Under the pieces are notes generated by a model. The model worked only from the letters and a program-made list of their open reading frames with translations, was not told the DNA's origin and made no database searches. A DNA stretch of 64,000 nt from an uncultured Prevotellaceae bacterium (GTDB lineage Bacteria; Bacteroidota; Bacteroidia; Bacteroidales; Muribaculaceae): NCBI GenBank assembly GCA_900318535.1, contig ONKU01000004.1, positions 62,001 through 126,000 of the forward strand, read 5' to 3'. The position numbers and the translations under genes are program-made. This document shows positions 26,099 to 37,102 of the stretch, in pieces. Numbering within the stretch: position 1 is the first letter of the stretch; every line of letters starts with the position of its first letter.

Positions 26099-26557
26099 AT
26101 GAAGAAGATTGTTTTAGTTTTAACGGTTGCCCTCTTGGGCACGATTGTGATGAATGCACAGCCTCCCCGTCGACCCGACATGAGTCCCGAGCAGATGGTG
26201 GAGAAGCGGGTAGAACGTCTGGACAAGGCTTTGTCGCTGACAGCCGAGCAGAAAGCTGCGATCACCAAGATCTACAGCGATGACATGCAGGCCAAGGCCA
26301 AAGAACGTCCCGCCAAGAAGGAGCGCGTAGCTAAGCCCGATGAGGAAACAATGAAGGCCAACAGGGAGCAGTTCAAGGCTCACCGTGAAGCCGTGAATGC
26401 CCAAATCGAGGCAGTGCTTACCCCGGAACAGGCTGCAAAGTTTGCCGAGATCAAGAAGCATGAAGGCAGGCACGGCCGTGGCCATCGTGGCCCCAAAGAC
26501 GCAGTCATGCGCAATCATGCCGGCGACCACAAGGGCAGCTGCTGCGAAAAGAAGTAG
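26099..26557 (+). CDS. DUF4890-like small periplasmic protein
   Basis: This 152-residue protein has a signal peptide (MKKIVLVLTVALLGTIVMNAQ), then RRPDMSPEQMVEKRVERLDKALSLTAEQKAAITKIY. That is an LTxxQ-type helical region like CpxP/Spy periplasmic proteins, and it is repeated near VLTPEQAAKFAEIKKHEG. Lys/Glu-rich helices lie between. The C-terminus is His/Gly/Arg-rich (GRHGRGHRGP) and ends in CCEKK, possibly metal binding. It matches the DUF4890 family of Bacteroidetes. A stress or chaperone role is inferred from Spy similarity only. Confidence 0.8.
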   Translation: MKKIVLVLTVALLGTIVMNAQPPRRPDMSPEQMVEKRVERLDKALSLTAEQKAAITKIYSDDMQAKAKERPAKKERVAKPDEETMKANREQFKAHREAVNAQIEAVLTPEQAAKFAEIKKHEGRHGRGHRGPKDAVMRNHAGDHKGSCCEKK

Positions 26558-26853
26558 CAAGCCGTTGTGTAATCATCAAAATAGATGATATGTGAAATGA
26601 GATAATCGTGTGTGTGTTTTGAAAGAGGAGGGTGTTTTCCTGTTCGAAGGAAGGGCTCTCCTTTATTTTTGGACCGATGTGTTCCGCGTCTCAGGCATCA
26701 GGACGCTAAGCGGACTCCTGCATGGTTCAAAATGATTAGAAGATGTTAAAAAGGCGGTATTTTTACTTAAAAATGACGGATAGGGAGCGCAAAAATAGCG
26801 CTAAAATGAAAAAAAATTGCTACCTTTGCATTTATTCTAGAAGAGAAAACAAG
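26558..26853 (+). promoter_or_regulatory. Intergenic region with promoter of the GT5-like gene
   Basis: A weak hairpin followed by ATTTTT (about 26622-26670) may terminate the DUF4890 transcript. TACCTTTG at 26821-26828 is an exact -7 match, 25 bp before the next ATG, which supports that start. No other gene is seen. Confidence 0.55.
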
Positions 26854-27663
26854 ATGGATGTAAAGAAAGTCTTATTTATATCGCAGGAAATTGCGCCTTA
26901 TGTACCCGAGCGCCGTTTGTCACAGATTGGACGCATTTTGCCCCAAGGCATTAAGGAGCAGGGCATTGAGGAGCGCACGTTTATGCCCAAGTATGGCATG
27001 ATAGCCGAGCGCAGCAACCAGTTGCACGAGATGATCAGGCTCTCGGGCATGAATGTGATTATCGATGATACCGACCATCCCCTCATCATCAAGGTGGCAA
27101 CCTTGCAACAGGCTCATTTCCAGGTCTATTTCATCTATAATGAGGACTATTTTGCCAGCAGCCGCATCGATGAGCTGGAAATGAACTGCTCGATCGAGGA
27201 CAACGATGAGCGCAGCATGTTCTTTGTGCGTGCGGTCATCGAGTCGATACGCAAGATGCGCTGGATTCCTGACATCATCCAGTGCACGGGCTGGATTTCG
27301 GCATTGGCGCCCGTTTACATCCGCACACTCTACGGCGATGACCCCTCGTTCCGTGACGCAAAGATTGTGACGGCGTTGTTCAACGAGCAGCTGCCCGCCC
27401 CGCTGGATGTGCGCTTGAGCGAGAAGATGCGCCAGGACGGCCTGCCCAAGAGCGCCCTCAAGGCTATTGCCGGCAAGGAACTGAGCTACGACGAGCTCAT
27501 GGCCTATTCGCTGAAGTACAGCGATGCCGTCATCACGTGTGAGCCGGGTGTGAGCGACACCGTGCTTGAAGCTGCCGCATCGTTGCCCAAGCTGGAGTTT
27601 ATCGATGACGATGTCGATGGCGTCAACAAGGTGACGCAGTTCTACTCGTCGCTGTTTGATTAA
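26854..27663 (+). CDS. Short starch/glycogen-synthase-like protein (GT5 N-terminal domain only)
   Basis: This 269-residue protein begins KKVLFISQEIAPYVPER, a GT5 (GlgA) N-terminal start. It continues with blocks similar to the donor-independent half of glycogen synthase (PDIIQCTGWISALAPVYIRTLY, corresponding to the HxHDW region; SDAVITCEPGVSDTVLEAA). The second Rossmann domain with the ADP-glucose site is absent, so the length is about half that of GlgA. The GT5 acceptor-side motif KTGGL is replaced by PERRLSQIG. Short proteins like this precede DUF4270 genes in other Bacteroidetes, as here. Whether it is an enzyme is doubtful. The frame stays open to 26743, but the promoter lies at 26821-26828. 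Confidence 0.8.
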   Translation: MDVKKVLFISQEIAPYVPERRLSQIGRILPQGIKEQGIEERTFMPKYGMIAERSNQLHEMIRLSGMNVIIDDTDHPLIIKVATLQQAHFQVYFIYNEDYFASSRIDELEMNCSIEDNDERSMFFVRAVIESIRKMRWIPDIIQCTGWISALAPVYIRTLYGDDPSFRDAKIVTALFNEQLPAPLDVRLSEKMRQDGLPKSALKAIAGKELSYDELMAYSLKYSDAVITCEPGVSDTVLEAAASLPKLEFIDDDVDGVNKVTQFYSSLFD

Positions 27664-27730
27664 GGCAGGACTGCCACCATCGCACGTCTTTCTGTATTCT
27701 TAATTTATTGCTCTTATTCATTACAAGAAT

Positions 27731-29155
27731 ATGAAACATCTTTTCAGGATGATACTGGCAGCGGTTGTGCTGCTTGGCCTTCATTCGTGCACCGATGAGA
27801 CCATCGGTGTCTCTATCACCGATAGCGTGTCATCGATTATCGAGGACTCGTCATTTGTCATTACGGGGCACTCGGTGCTCAACGACCGCGTGCAGATGCG
27901 CACGACGACCAAGATGCTGGGCAACCTCAATGCTGCCGGCTTTGGTAGTTTGACGGCCTCGGCAGTGACCATGTGGATGCCCTCATCCAAGATCGACACC
28001 ACCCGCCTCACCATCGGGTCGATTGACTCATGCCGCTTGAAACTGCGCTTGCCCAACACGGGTGGATTTACCGGAAATGCCCAGGCACCGATGCGTATGG
28101 AGGTGTATAGGCTGAACAAGCCGTTGCCCAGCCCCATCTTCAGTGACTTTGACCCGACGGACTACTACGACAGCAGTGACCTCCTTGCTTCGGAGTCCTA
28201 TTCTCCCACGTCAGGATGGCTCGAGGTGAGCACCGCCACCTATTCGGGAACCACCACCACTGGTGACACCGTGCGCGTGATTTCGGTACCCATGCCGTTG
28301 TCGCTGGCCCATGAGATTTATAATGCCTATCTCGCCGACCCGTCACGCTTCCTGAATCCCAAGGATTTTGCCGATATTTTCCCGGGCATCTACATCACCA
28401 ACAGCTATGGCAGCGGACATGTGCTGAACATCAAGTCTACCGAGCTGGATGTCTTTTACCACCGCCATTGTGTCGTGAATGACACGACCGAGGTCGACTC
28501 GACCTATAGCCAGACCTATCTGGCCTCTACCCCCGAGGTGGTATCTGACAACATCATCCATTATGACATCGACGATGCCGTCAAGCAGATGGTGAATGCC
28601 GGACAGGCCATTATTGCCGCGCCTGCAGGCTATGAAGTGCAGCTGCGGTTCCCTATCCAGGACATCATCGACAAGTATAAGGCCAATGTGGGCACCAACC
28701 AAGCCATCATCAACAAGTTGTCGCTTGAGCTGCCCGTCAGCGTGCCTGAAACGGAGTATAACATCCAACCGCCCACCTATCTGTTGATGGTCAAGACCTC
28801 CAAGAAGTATGACTTCATCAATGGTGACAGTCTGGTGAACAACAAGGACTCGTTTTATGCCACCTATGACGCAACCACGCGCAGCTACGTGTTCTCGGGA
28901 TTGCGTGATTATGTGATCAACATCATCAATAACCAGGGCGGCATCGCCAGCGAGGACGATTTCAACTTCACGGTGACCCCCGTCGATGTGACTACCTATA
29001 CCTATCCGCAGAACTACAACTATTACTACTATGGCAGTACGACAACCTCGGTGGTGACCAAGATATCGCCCATGGTGACGCGGCCTGCGATAGCCAGACT
29101 GCTGCTGGATAAAGCCAAGATTAAGATGACCTACAGCAAACAAATTGTGGACTAA
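27731..29155 (+). CDS. DUF4270 lipoprotein
   Basis: This 474-residue protein has a lipoprotein signal (LAAVVLLGLHSC, Cys about residue 20). The body is rich in beta strands with an early IIEDSSFVITGHSVLNDRVQ and a later LRFPIQDIIDKYKANVGT; this fits the DUF4270 family. Function is unknown; it is presumably anchored in the outer membrane. It follows the GT5-like gene by 67 bp with no promoter between them, so the two are probably co-transcribed, a pairing common in Bacteroidales. A glycan-related role is possible but unproven. Confidence 0.82.
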   Translation: MKHLFRMILAAVVLLGLHSCTDETIGVSITDSVSSIIEDSSFVITGHSVLNDRVQMRTTTKMLGNLNAAGFGSLTASAVTMWMPSSKIDTTRLTIGSIDSCRLKLRLPNTGGFTGNAQAPMRMEVYRLNKPLPSPIFSDFDPTDYYDSSDLLASESYSPTSGWLEVSTATYSGTTTTGDTVRVISVPMPLSLAHEIYNAYLADPSRFLNPKDFADIFPGIYITNSYGSGHVLNIKSTELDVFYHRHCVVNDTTEVDSTYSQTYLASTPEVVSDNIIHYDIDDAVKQMVNAGQAIIAAPAGYEVQLRFPIQDIIDKYKANVGTNQAIINKLSLELPVSVPETEYNIQPPTYLLMVKTSKKYDFINGDSLVNNKDSFYATYDATTRSYVFSGLRDYVINIINNQGGIASEDDFNFTVTPVDVTTYTYPQNYNYYYYGSTTTSVVTKISPMVTRPAIARLLLDKAKIKMTYSKQIVD

Positions 29156-29157
29156 AG

Positions 29158-29189
29158 TTTGTGAGATTAGAAAAATAGTGCTACCTTTG
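29158..29189 (+). promoter_or_regulatory. Promoter of tRNA-Thr
   Basis: TTTG at 29158-29161 and TACCTTTG at 29182-29189 with a 20-bp spacer give a full Bacteroidetes promoter. The predicted start is about 25 bp upstream of the mature tRNA 5' end. Confidence 0.8.
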
Positions 29190-29221
29190 CACCCGCATTG
29201 CAAATCATCGCAGTGCACCAA

Positions 29222-29297
29222 GCCGCAATAGCTCAGTCGGTAGAGCATTTCATTCGTAACGAAAAGGTCGCGGGTTCGAGTCCCGCTCGCGGCTCCA
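29222..29297 (+). tRNA. tRNA-Thr (CGT anticodon)
   Basis: The cloverleaf has acceptor GCCGCAA/TCGCGGC, D arm GCTC/GAGC, anticodon loop TTCGTAA (anticodon CGT, reads ACG) and T arm GCGGG-TTCGAGT-CCCGC. Discriminator T is at 29294 and CCA is encoded at 29295-29297. Two A-C mismatches are visible, at acceptor pair 6 and at the base of the anticodon stem (A31-C39). It has its own promoter and terminator. Confidence 0.92.
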
Positions 29298-29305
29298 CCA
29301 AACGG

Positions 29306-29335
29306 ACGGGAAAACATTATCGTTTTCCCGTTTTT
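29306..29335 (+). terminator. Intrinsic terminator of tRNA-Thr
   Basis: A 10-bp perfect stem (29306-29315, ACGGGAAAAC, with 29322-29331), 6-nt loop and a T-run at 29331-29335, starting 9 bp after the tRNA. Confidence 0.88.
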
Positions 29336-29357
29336 ACTTTAAAGACATGTAACACTT

Positions 29358-30104
29358 ATGGAAATCAGTGTAAAGGATTATATGGAACGGCAGCCGCGCA
29401 ATCCCAAGGTGGAGGAGACTGACCAGTTCTACCTGTGGATTGCCCTCAGGCTGGCCAAGTTGTGGGATGAGTCGCCCTGGCTGCGGGGACTGGACGATGA
29501 GGTGCGCCGCGACGTGGTGCTTGCCGTGACAGGTTATTACCAGGATGTGGTTGCCGACGGGGGCTTGTGGCGTTCGTTCACACGTATGCACAATGCGAGA
29601 AACGGCAACCCCGTGCCCCATTATGATGTTAGCGATGACTATGTTGATTTTGAGCTCAATGTGGAGGATGTGCGCTATGTGATGTGGTGGACTATCGCAG
29701 GCGAGGCGGGCAGCGATGTCCTTGACCCGCACGACAGGGAGTTGGAAGCATTGGCCATGGCGTTCCACAAGCTGCTGGACGAGGAATATGAAGAGGCGCC
29801 CGTGCCGCGTCAGTTCTGCATTGCTGCCGAGGTGGACCTGGACAATCCGCTGGATGCCCAGCGCATCTATGATTATGCCTACTGGCTCTATTGGCGCAGT
29901 TTCCTGTTGCGACCCTCGTCGCTGGCCGTGATGGAACGTGCCATGCCCCGTGCCCATGCCATCATTGAGCGGGCAGGGGAGAGCGATGCGCGCCCGCTGC
30001 TGCTGGAACTCAACGAGCGCTTGATGTCCACCGAGCCTGCCGGCCCCATCCCGTTGACCACCGCCCAATGGCTCCGCCTCATCGTCAACGACGAGCTGCC
30101 CTGA
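29358..30104 (+). CDS. Uncharacterised cytoplasmic protein, DUF3843-like
   Basis: This 248-residue protein has no signal peptide or membrane segment. It is strongly acidic and Trp-rich (YLWIALRLAKLWDESPW, DVVLAVTGYYQDVVADGGLWRSF, VRYVMWWTIAGEAGSD). The pattern of a helical block with YxxDVVxxGGLWRxF is reminiscent of DUF3843 proteins of Bacteroidetes, recalled from memory and not verified. Function is unknown. It stands alone between the tRNA-Thr terminator and a convergent acyltransferase gene. Base composition and codon use match the surrounding core genes. Confidence 0.6.
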   Translation: MEISVKDYMERQPRNPKVEETDQFYLWIALRLAKLWDESPWLRGLDDEVRRDVVLAVTGYYQDVVADGGLWRSFTRMHNARNGNPVPHYDVSDDYVDFELNVEDVRYVMWWTIAGEAGSDVLDPHDRELEALAMAFHKLLDEEYEEAPVPRQFCIAAEVDLDNPLDAQRIYDYAYWLYWRSFLLRPSSLAVMERAMPRAHAIIERAGESDARPLLLELNERLMSTEPAGPIPLTTAQWLRLIVNDELP

Positions 30105-30136
30105 CAAATGGGATAAGATTAGAACAAGGGTACCTG

Positions 30137-31135
30137 TTAAACGGACTGGTGTTCTAACCTTTTTTTAGTTTGAACAAAGAGATATGAAACAAGAAGGCTT
30201 AATCCTAAGGATATCAGCATCTGCAACTTAGAATCAATAATAGGAGAACCGGTTAAACCATATGATCTTAAAACGAAGTAACGATGCACTACATAGATGC
30301 AAATCGAGTAGTCTCTTCCGATGGTGGTAATAATGCTATTCTTCCCGAATTGAGAACACTGTGAGGCCCAGATCAAGATGAGAGAAACTATAGGAATAAT
30401 GAATAGATAGTGTTCTCGGTGGGGAGGCAGGCCAATAAAGACATAAAAACCGATTTCGGCGATGTATAAAACAACACATAATCCGATTAGCTTGCCTAAT
30501 AGTTTATTATCTATTTGCTTGTGTGATGTTTTCTCATAGATAAGATGTCCAAGGAGCACATATGGCAGGCCAGTTAACAGAAAGTTCTGATAGTACGTTC
30601 TCATTCTTGAATCGTATTGGTTGACTAATGAACTGATGATGTAACCAATCAAGAAGAGAATTGGAATTAAAAAGTATAATTTATTGATTTTGTGCTTTTT
30701 AGAATAAAAGTATAGGAAGCATAAGATATACAAAATAGCCATCAGATACCAAAGATGACCTGCCTCAACATTGAAAGGATACTGAGCAAATGCCAATGTT
30801 TCCAACAGTTTGTCCCATTCTATCACATGTGTTAATTGCCATAAGAGATTACCTCTAAAATAAGCTTCAATACAAATCAGTGGCAAATAGAACAACAATC
30901 CACCCAGTATTAACTTCAATATCTTGACAATATGTTTAGAAATGTGGCCTGTTTTAATCATCGATGGTAAATAATATCCCGTAATGATAAAGAACATGGG
31001 GACGGCCAAGCGTCCTACAAGATGAAGAATACTATCGAAAGCGTCATTGTTGGCACAATGCAAGCACACTATTGAAAGTGCAGCAATACCTTTGATGAAG
31101 TCAATACTATATGATCTACTGGATTTGCTTACCAT
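30137..31135 (-). CDS. Acyltransferase 3 family membrane protein
   Basis: This 332-residue integral membrane protein has about ten transmembrane segments. The opening RSYSIDFIKGIAALSIVCLHC is the family start, with the catalytic-type His in the first helix. FFIITGYYLPS and AGHLWYLMAILYILC are further conserved blocks. Members O-acylate sugars of surface polysaccharides or peptidoglycan. Its DNA is visibly more AT-rich than neighbouring genes, and it has no operon partners, suggesting recent acquisition (inference). It follows secA on the same strand but has its own -7 element. WzyC-type or OafA-type specificity cannot be told. Confidence 0.88.
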   Translation of the reverse strand: MVSKSSRSYSIDFIKGIAALSIVCLHCANNDAFDSILHLVGRLAVPMFFIITGYYLPSMIKTGHISKHIVKILKLILGGLLFYLPLICIEAYFRGNLLWQLTHVIEWDKLLETLAFAQYPFNVEAGHLWYLMAILYILCFLYFYSKKHKINKLYFLIPILFLIGYIISSLVNQYDSRMRTYYQNFLLTGLPYVLLGHLIYEKTSHKQIDNKLLGKLIGLCVVLYIAEIGFYVFIGLPPHREHYLFIIPIVSLILIWASQCSQFGKNSIITTIGRDYSICIYVVHRYFVLRSYGLTGSPIIDSKLQMLISLGLSLLVSYLFVQTKKRLEHQSV

Positions 31136-31166
31136 CGGAAATTGAACTATATGTGATTTTGTGCTG

Positions 31167-31174
31167 CAAAAATA
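31167..31174 (-). promoter_or_regulatory. -7 element for the acyltransferase gene
   Basis: TATTTTTG on the minus strand matches TAnnTTTG, 31 bp upstream of the acyltransferase ATG. It lies just after the secA hairpin. Confidence 0.55.
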
Positions 31175-31221
31175 CCAAAAAATATGGACTTGAGCATCGA
31201 CATACTGCTATTATAAAATAT

Positions 31222-31250
31222 ACAGGTTCACGTGGTTAGCGTGAACCTGT
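31222..31250 (-). terminator. Hairpin downstream of secA
   Basis: An 11-bp perfect stem (31222-31232, ACAGGTTCACG, with 31240-31250) and 7-nt loop, 27 bp after the secA stop. The following minus-strand bases (ATATTTTATAAT) are T-rich but not a pure run. It is probably the secA terminator. Confidence 0.7.
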
Positions 31251-31277
31251 CATTACTAGAATATTGTTGATCCTTTT

Positions 31278-34607
<3,330 letters not shown>

Positions 34608-34645
34608 TTCTTGTTATTATGATATGTTTATTTTTTTTCGAACTG

Positions 34646-34653
34646 CAAAGATA
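34646..34653 (-). promoter_or_regulatory. -7 element for secA
   Basis: TATCTTTG on the minus strand, 38 bp upstream of the secA ATG. There is no clear TTTG at -33. Confidence 0.55.
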
Positions 34654-34745
34654 CAATTATTTGACTGATTTATACCTATTATATAAGGATAAATCGACCG
34701 CTATGGTGAAAATGGCGGTTTGATGTAGTCTTATCAGAGAGTGGA

Positions 34746-35990
34746 TTAACCCTTGGTGGAGGTGGGGCCTCGGGTAGTCTGCCCGCCCAACAGGACGTTG
34801 GCCAGTGAACGGGTGACCAAGGCGGTCATCAGCGGGAAAAAGGCGAAATTGCCCACCTGCGGCTGCCATGGCCAGGCCAGCATGAGCAGGGCCACGACGA
34901 GTGCATTCAGGGCATGCAGCCAGCGGGCGGCATTGCGGGTTTTCTTGAACCAGGGCAATATCGCGAGCAGCAGCAACACGGGGTTGAGCCACGCTATATT
35001 GATGTTGGGCGAGGTGGCCTCGTGGGTCGAGAAGAAGATAAGGAAAAAGAGGAGGCAACCTGCCAGACCGCCAGCGCTGAACAGGATGGTGTCAAACCAT
35101 CGTGCCACGTCATGGCGGCGCCAGTCGCGCCACGTCACCATCAATGTCAATGCCAGCACCAGCACAGCTACCGTCATGGGCGACAGGTACCATGGCGTGG
35201 GCGGCCTCACGTTGCCCTCAGTGCTCTTGTCGATGGGAACCGTGGTGGCTTTGACCAGGCGGGTTGTCGTGCTGTCGGTGGTGATGGTGGCGCCAGCCAC
35301 AGCATCCATCAGCAGCATGGGGATAAACATAGTGGCCCGCTGGTCGAGGACAGTATCCACGTCCCAGCCCAGTACCAGGTCGATGCCAAAGCGTTCCCAC
35401 GCATAGTTGCGGCAATAATGTGCCAAAATGTCACGATAAGTGACAGTGCTGTCGCTCATTGCCGGGTAGCGCAATCCCTCGCCCGCCGCCATCTCGATGA
35501 TGTCGCGGGGGCGGGTAGAACAGTTGTCACTCAGGAATTTATAGCGGTAGGTGCGGTTCTCGGGTTGGGCATTATTCCACAGGAAGTCTCTCACCATGAT
35601 GGCTTTGTCCTGAGGCAAGTTGAGTTCCTGCTCTACCATGCGGCGGTTTTCCATGCCCAGCATAGCATAGGCCCGTGGAACAGGTTGGCACAGATAGTCG
35701 GTCTGTCCCAGCATGAAACGCCACATGAAAGCAGGTGCCTGGAAATCAAACACGCCATAGTTGAAATACACATCAACAGGACCCTGCTGGACGCGTATCT
35801 CGCTGTGTCCCCAGATGTTGTGCGGCTCACTGCCAGGATAGAAGGTGACGAGGCTCACGTGCACCGAGTCCTCTTCCTGCAGCTGTTGTGCAGGATCGGG
35901 CATGGGCAGGACGGGAGCGGCATCAAGCGTCCCTGTAGCACACAGGGCGCACAGCATCGTCATGCAGTATGTTTTTAATAGCCGTTGCAT
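34746..35990 (-). CDS. DUF4105 envelope protein
   Basis: This 414-residue protein has a signal peptide (MQRLLKTYCMTMLCALCATGTLDA). A DUF4105 (Lnb N-terminal periplasmic) domain follows: VTFYPGSEPHNIWGHSEIRVQ, then NYGVFDFQAPAFMWRFMLGQTDYL, and YRYKFLSDNCSTRPRDII with the Cys-Ser-Thr-Arg block. The fold is a predicted papain-like domain with a His and Cys pair. The C-terminal third has about four transmembrane segments (WYLSPMTVAVLVLALTLMV onward). Function is unknown. The ATG at 35990 is preferred over an in-frame TTG at 35999. Confidence 0.85.
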   Translation of the reverse strand: MQRLLKTYCMTMLCALCATGTLDAAPVLPMPDPAQQLQEEDSVHVSLVTFYPGSEPHNIWGHSEIRVQQGPVDVYFNYGVFDFQAPAFMWRFMLGQTDYLCQPVPRAYAMLGMENRRMVEQELNLPQDKAIMVRDFLWNNAQPENRTYRYKFLSDNCSTRPRDIIEMAAGEGLRYPAMSDSTVTYRDILAHYCRNYAWERFGIDLVLGWDVDTVLDQRATMFIPMLLMDAVAGATITTDSTTTRLVKATTVPIDKSTEGNVRPPTPWYLSPMTVAVLVLALTLMVTWRDWRRHDVARWFDTILFSAGGLAGCLLFFLIFFSTHEATSPNINIAWLNPVLLLLAILPWFKKTRNAARWLHALNALVVALLMLAWPWQPQVGNFAFFPLMTALVTRSLANVLLGGQTTRGPTSTKG

Positions 35991-36432
35991 CTGTAACAAT
36001 TATTTCAATGGCAATAATGATGCCAACGATGGTGCAAAAATAGTTCATTTTCTCGTTTGGGCCGACGAAACAGCCATAAAAAAAAGCCCGGCTCTCACGA
36101 GTGGGACTTTAAATTTTATGAATAGAATCTGTATAGAAAAGTGCAATATCTCTTTTGACGGTGCAAAGGACGGAATTTTTTATTTGACTACAAAATTTTT
36201 GACAGAGAAAAATAGTATTATAATGCATTTTTTACCATTTCTAGAGGGTCCTTGCAAGCATTGCAGTTGGCATGTGGAGTAAAAAAATCCCTTGGCCAGA
36301 ATAGCAATGTTTTATAAAAAATGATAAAAGTTGGTGCATGGTTTGGCATTTCGGGGAATTGTCACTATATTTGTCACCAAAACAATACTTTTTGTAGCAA
36401 AAGATACATTAACCGGATTAAAACAATCAATC
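35991..36432. other. AT-rich divergent intergenic region
   Basis: This 442-bp gap contains an imperfect hairpin near 36079-36113 (AAAGCCC with GGGACTTT) and the promoter of the Gln-rich gene at 36342-36373. A frame open from 36331 runs into that gene but begins upstream of its promoter. Nothing else is recognised. Confidence 0.6.
36342..36373 (+). promoter_or_regulatory. Promoter of the Gln-rich small protein gene
   Basis: TTTG at 36342-36345 and TATATTTG at 36366-36373, spaced by 20 bp. It fixes the translation start at 36433 and gives a leader of about 50 nt. Confidence 0.8.
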
Positions 36433-36777
36433 ATGGGATTACTTGACGAACTTCAGAAGAAATTAGAGGAGGCCGCACGTCAGGCTCAGCAGCAACAAGG
36501 CGGAGGCGGTTCAGTTGGTGGTGGCGAAATACCCAATCCTTGGGATCAGACCCCGCAACAGCCGCAACAGCAACAAGCGCCCAACTATCCTCCCGGCTAC
36601 CAGCAGCCGCAACAGCCCACCCAGCAACAGTATCAGCAGCAGTACCAGGCTATCATGCAGCAGATGCAGCAACTCGTGCAGCAGGCCTACCAGCTGGGTT
36701 ACCAGTATGGCGTGCAAGTTGCTCAGCAGGGCGGTTTCCGTGCCGGCTTGATGGACGATCAGCAGGAGGAAAAGTAA
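36433..36777 (+). CDS. Gln-rich small protein of unknown function
   Basis: This 114-residue protein starts MGLLDELQKKLEEAARQAQ, an amphipathic helix. A Gly linker follows, then a Pro/Gln region (TPQQPQQQQAPNYPPGYQQP) of low complexity to about residue 70, then a Gln/Tyr-rich helix (IMQQMQQLVQQAYQLGYQY). It ends acidic (DDQQEEK). About a third of residues are Gln. It has no signal peptide, its own full promoter, and a strong terminator, so it is expressed as a single gene. I do not recognise a family. The composition resembles intrinsically disordered, self-associating proteins. Confidence 0.75.
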   Translation: MGLLDELQKKLEEAARQAQQQQGGGGSVGGGEIPNPWDQTPQQPQQQQAPNYPPGYQQPQQPTQQQYQQQYQAIMQQMQQLVQQAYQLGYQYGVQVAQQGGFRAGLMDDQQEEK

Positions 36778-37102
36778 CAGAATTCTCCATAGCAGCTCAC
36801 ACAAGATCGTGTTGCATCCCCATGGTGCGGCACAGTCTTGTTGCGTTTTTGTCCATTCCGTTTGTTCGGTCCGCGCGCGCCTCACAATAAAAAGTCGCTC
36901 CAGGGTTAAGCCAAGAAAGCATTCAGTTTTTTTGAGGTTCTGCTCTTCTGTGTAATGGATCTAATATACATATTGGATTCCGTTATATATCTATATTTCA
37001 ACGACATAGATTGCCATTTGCGATAAACACGCATATACATTTGGGAAACCATGCTTTCTCAATTCTTGTTTTATAGGTAATTTTGCAGAAAAACAAAACG
37101 AC
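36778..37102. other. Intergenic region between Gln-rich gene and regulator
   Basis: This 325-bp gap holds the terminator at 36801-36850 and, at its end, TAATTTTG at 37078-37085. That is a -7 element only 17 bp before the next ATG, with TTTC at a -33 position 19 bp upstream. The AT-rich middle (36930-37075) shows no gene. Confidence 0.6.
36801..36850 (+). terminator. Intrinsic terminator of the Gln-rich gene
   Basis: An 18-bp stem (36801-36818 with 36824-36841) containing one mismatch and several G-U pairs, with a 5-nt loop. TTTTT follows at 36846-36850. Confidence 0.75.

Noticed and set aside
26743..26853. 37-codon N-terminal extension of the GT5-like protein
   Set aside because: It lies upstream of the exact -7 element at 26821-26828, and the GT5 start is KKVLFISQEIAP.
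36331..36432. 34-codon extension of the Gln-rich protein
   Set aside because: It begins before the promoter at 36342-36373, so it would not be transcribed.
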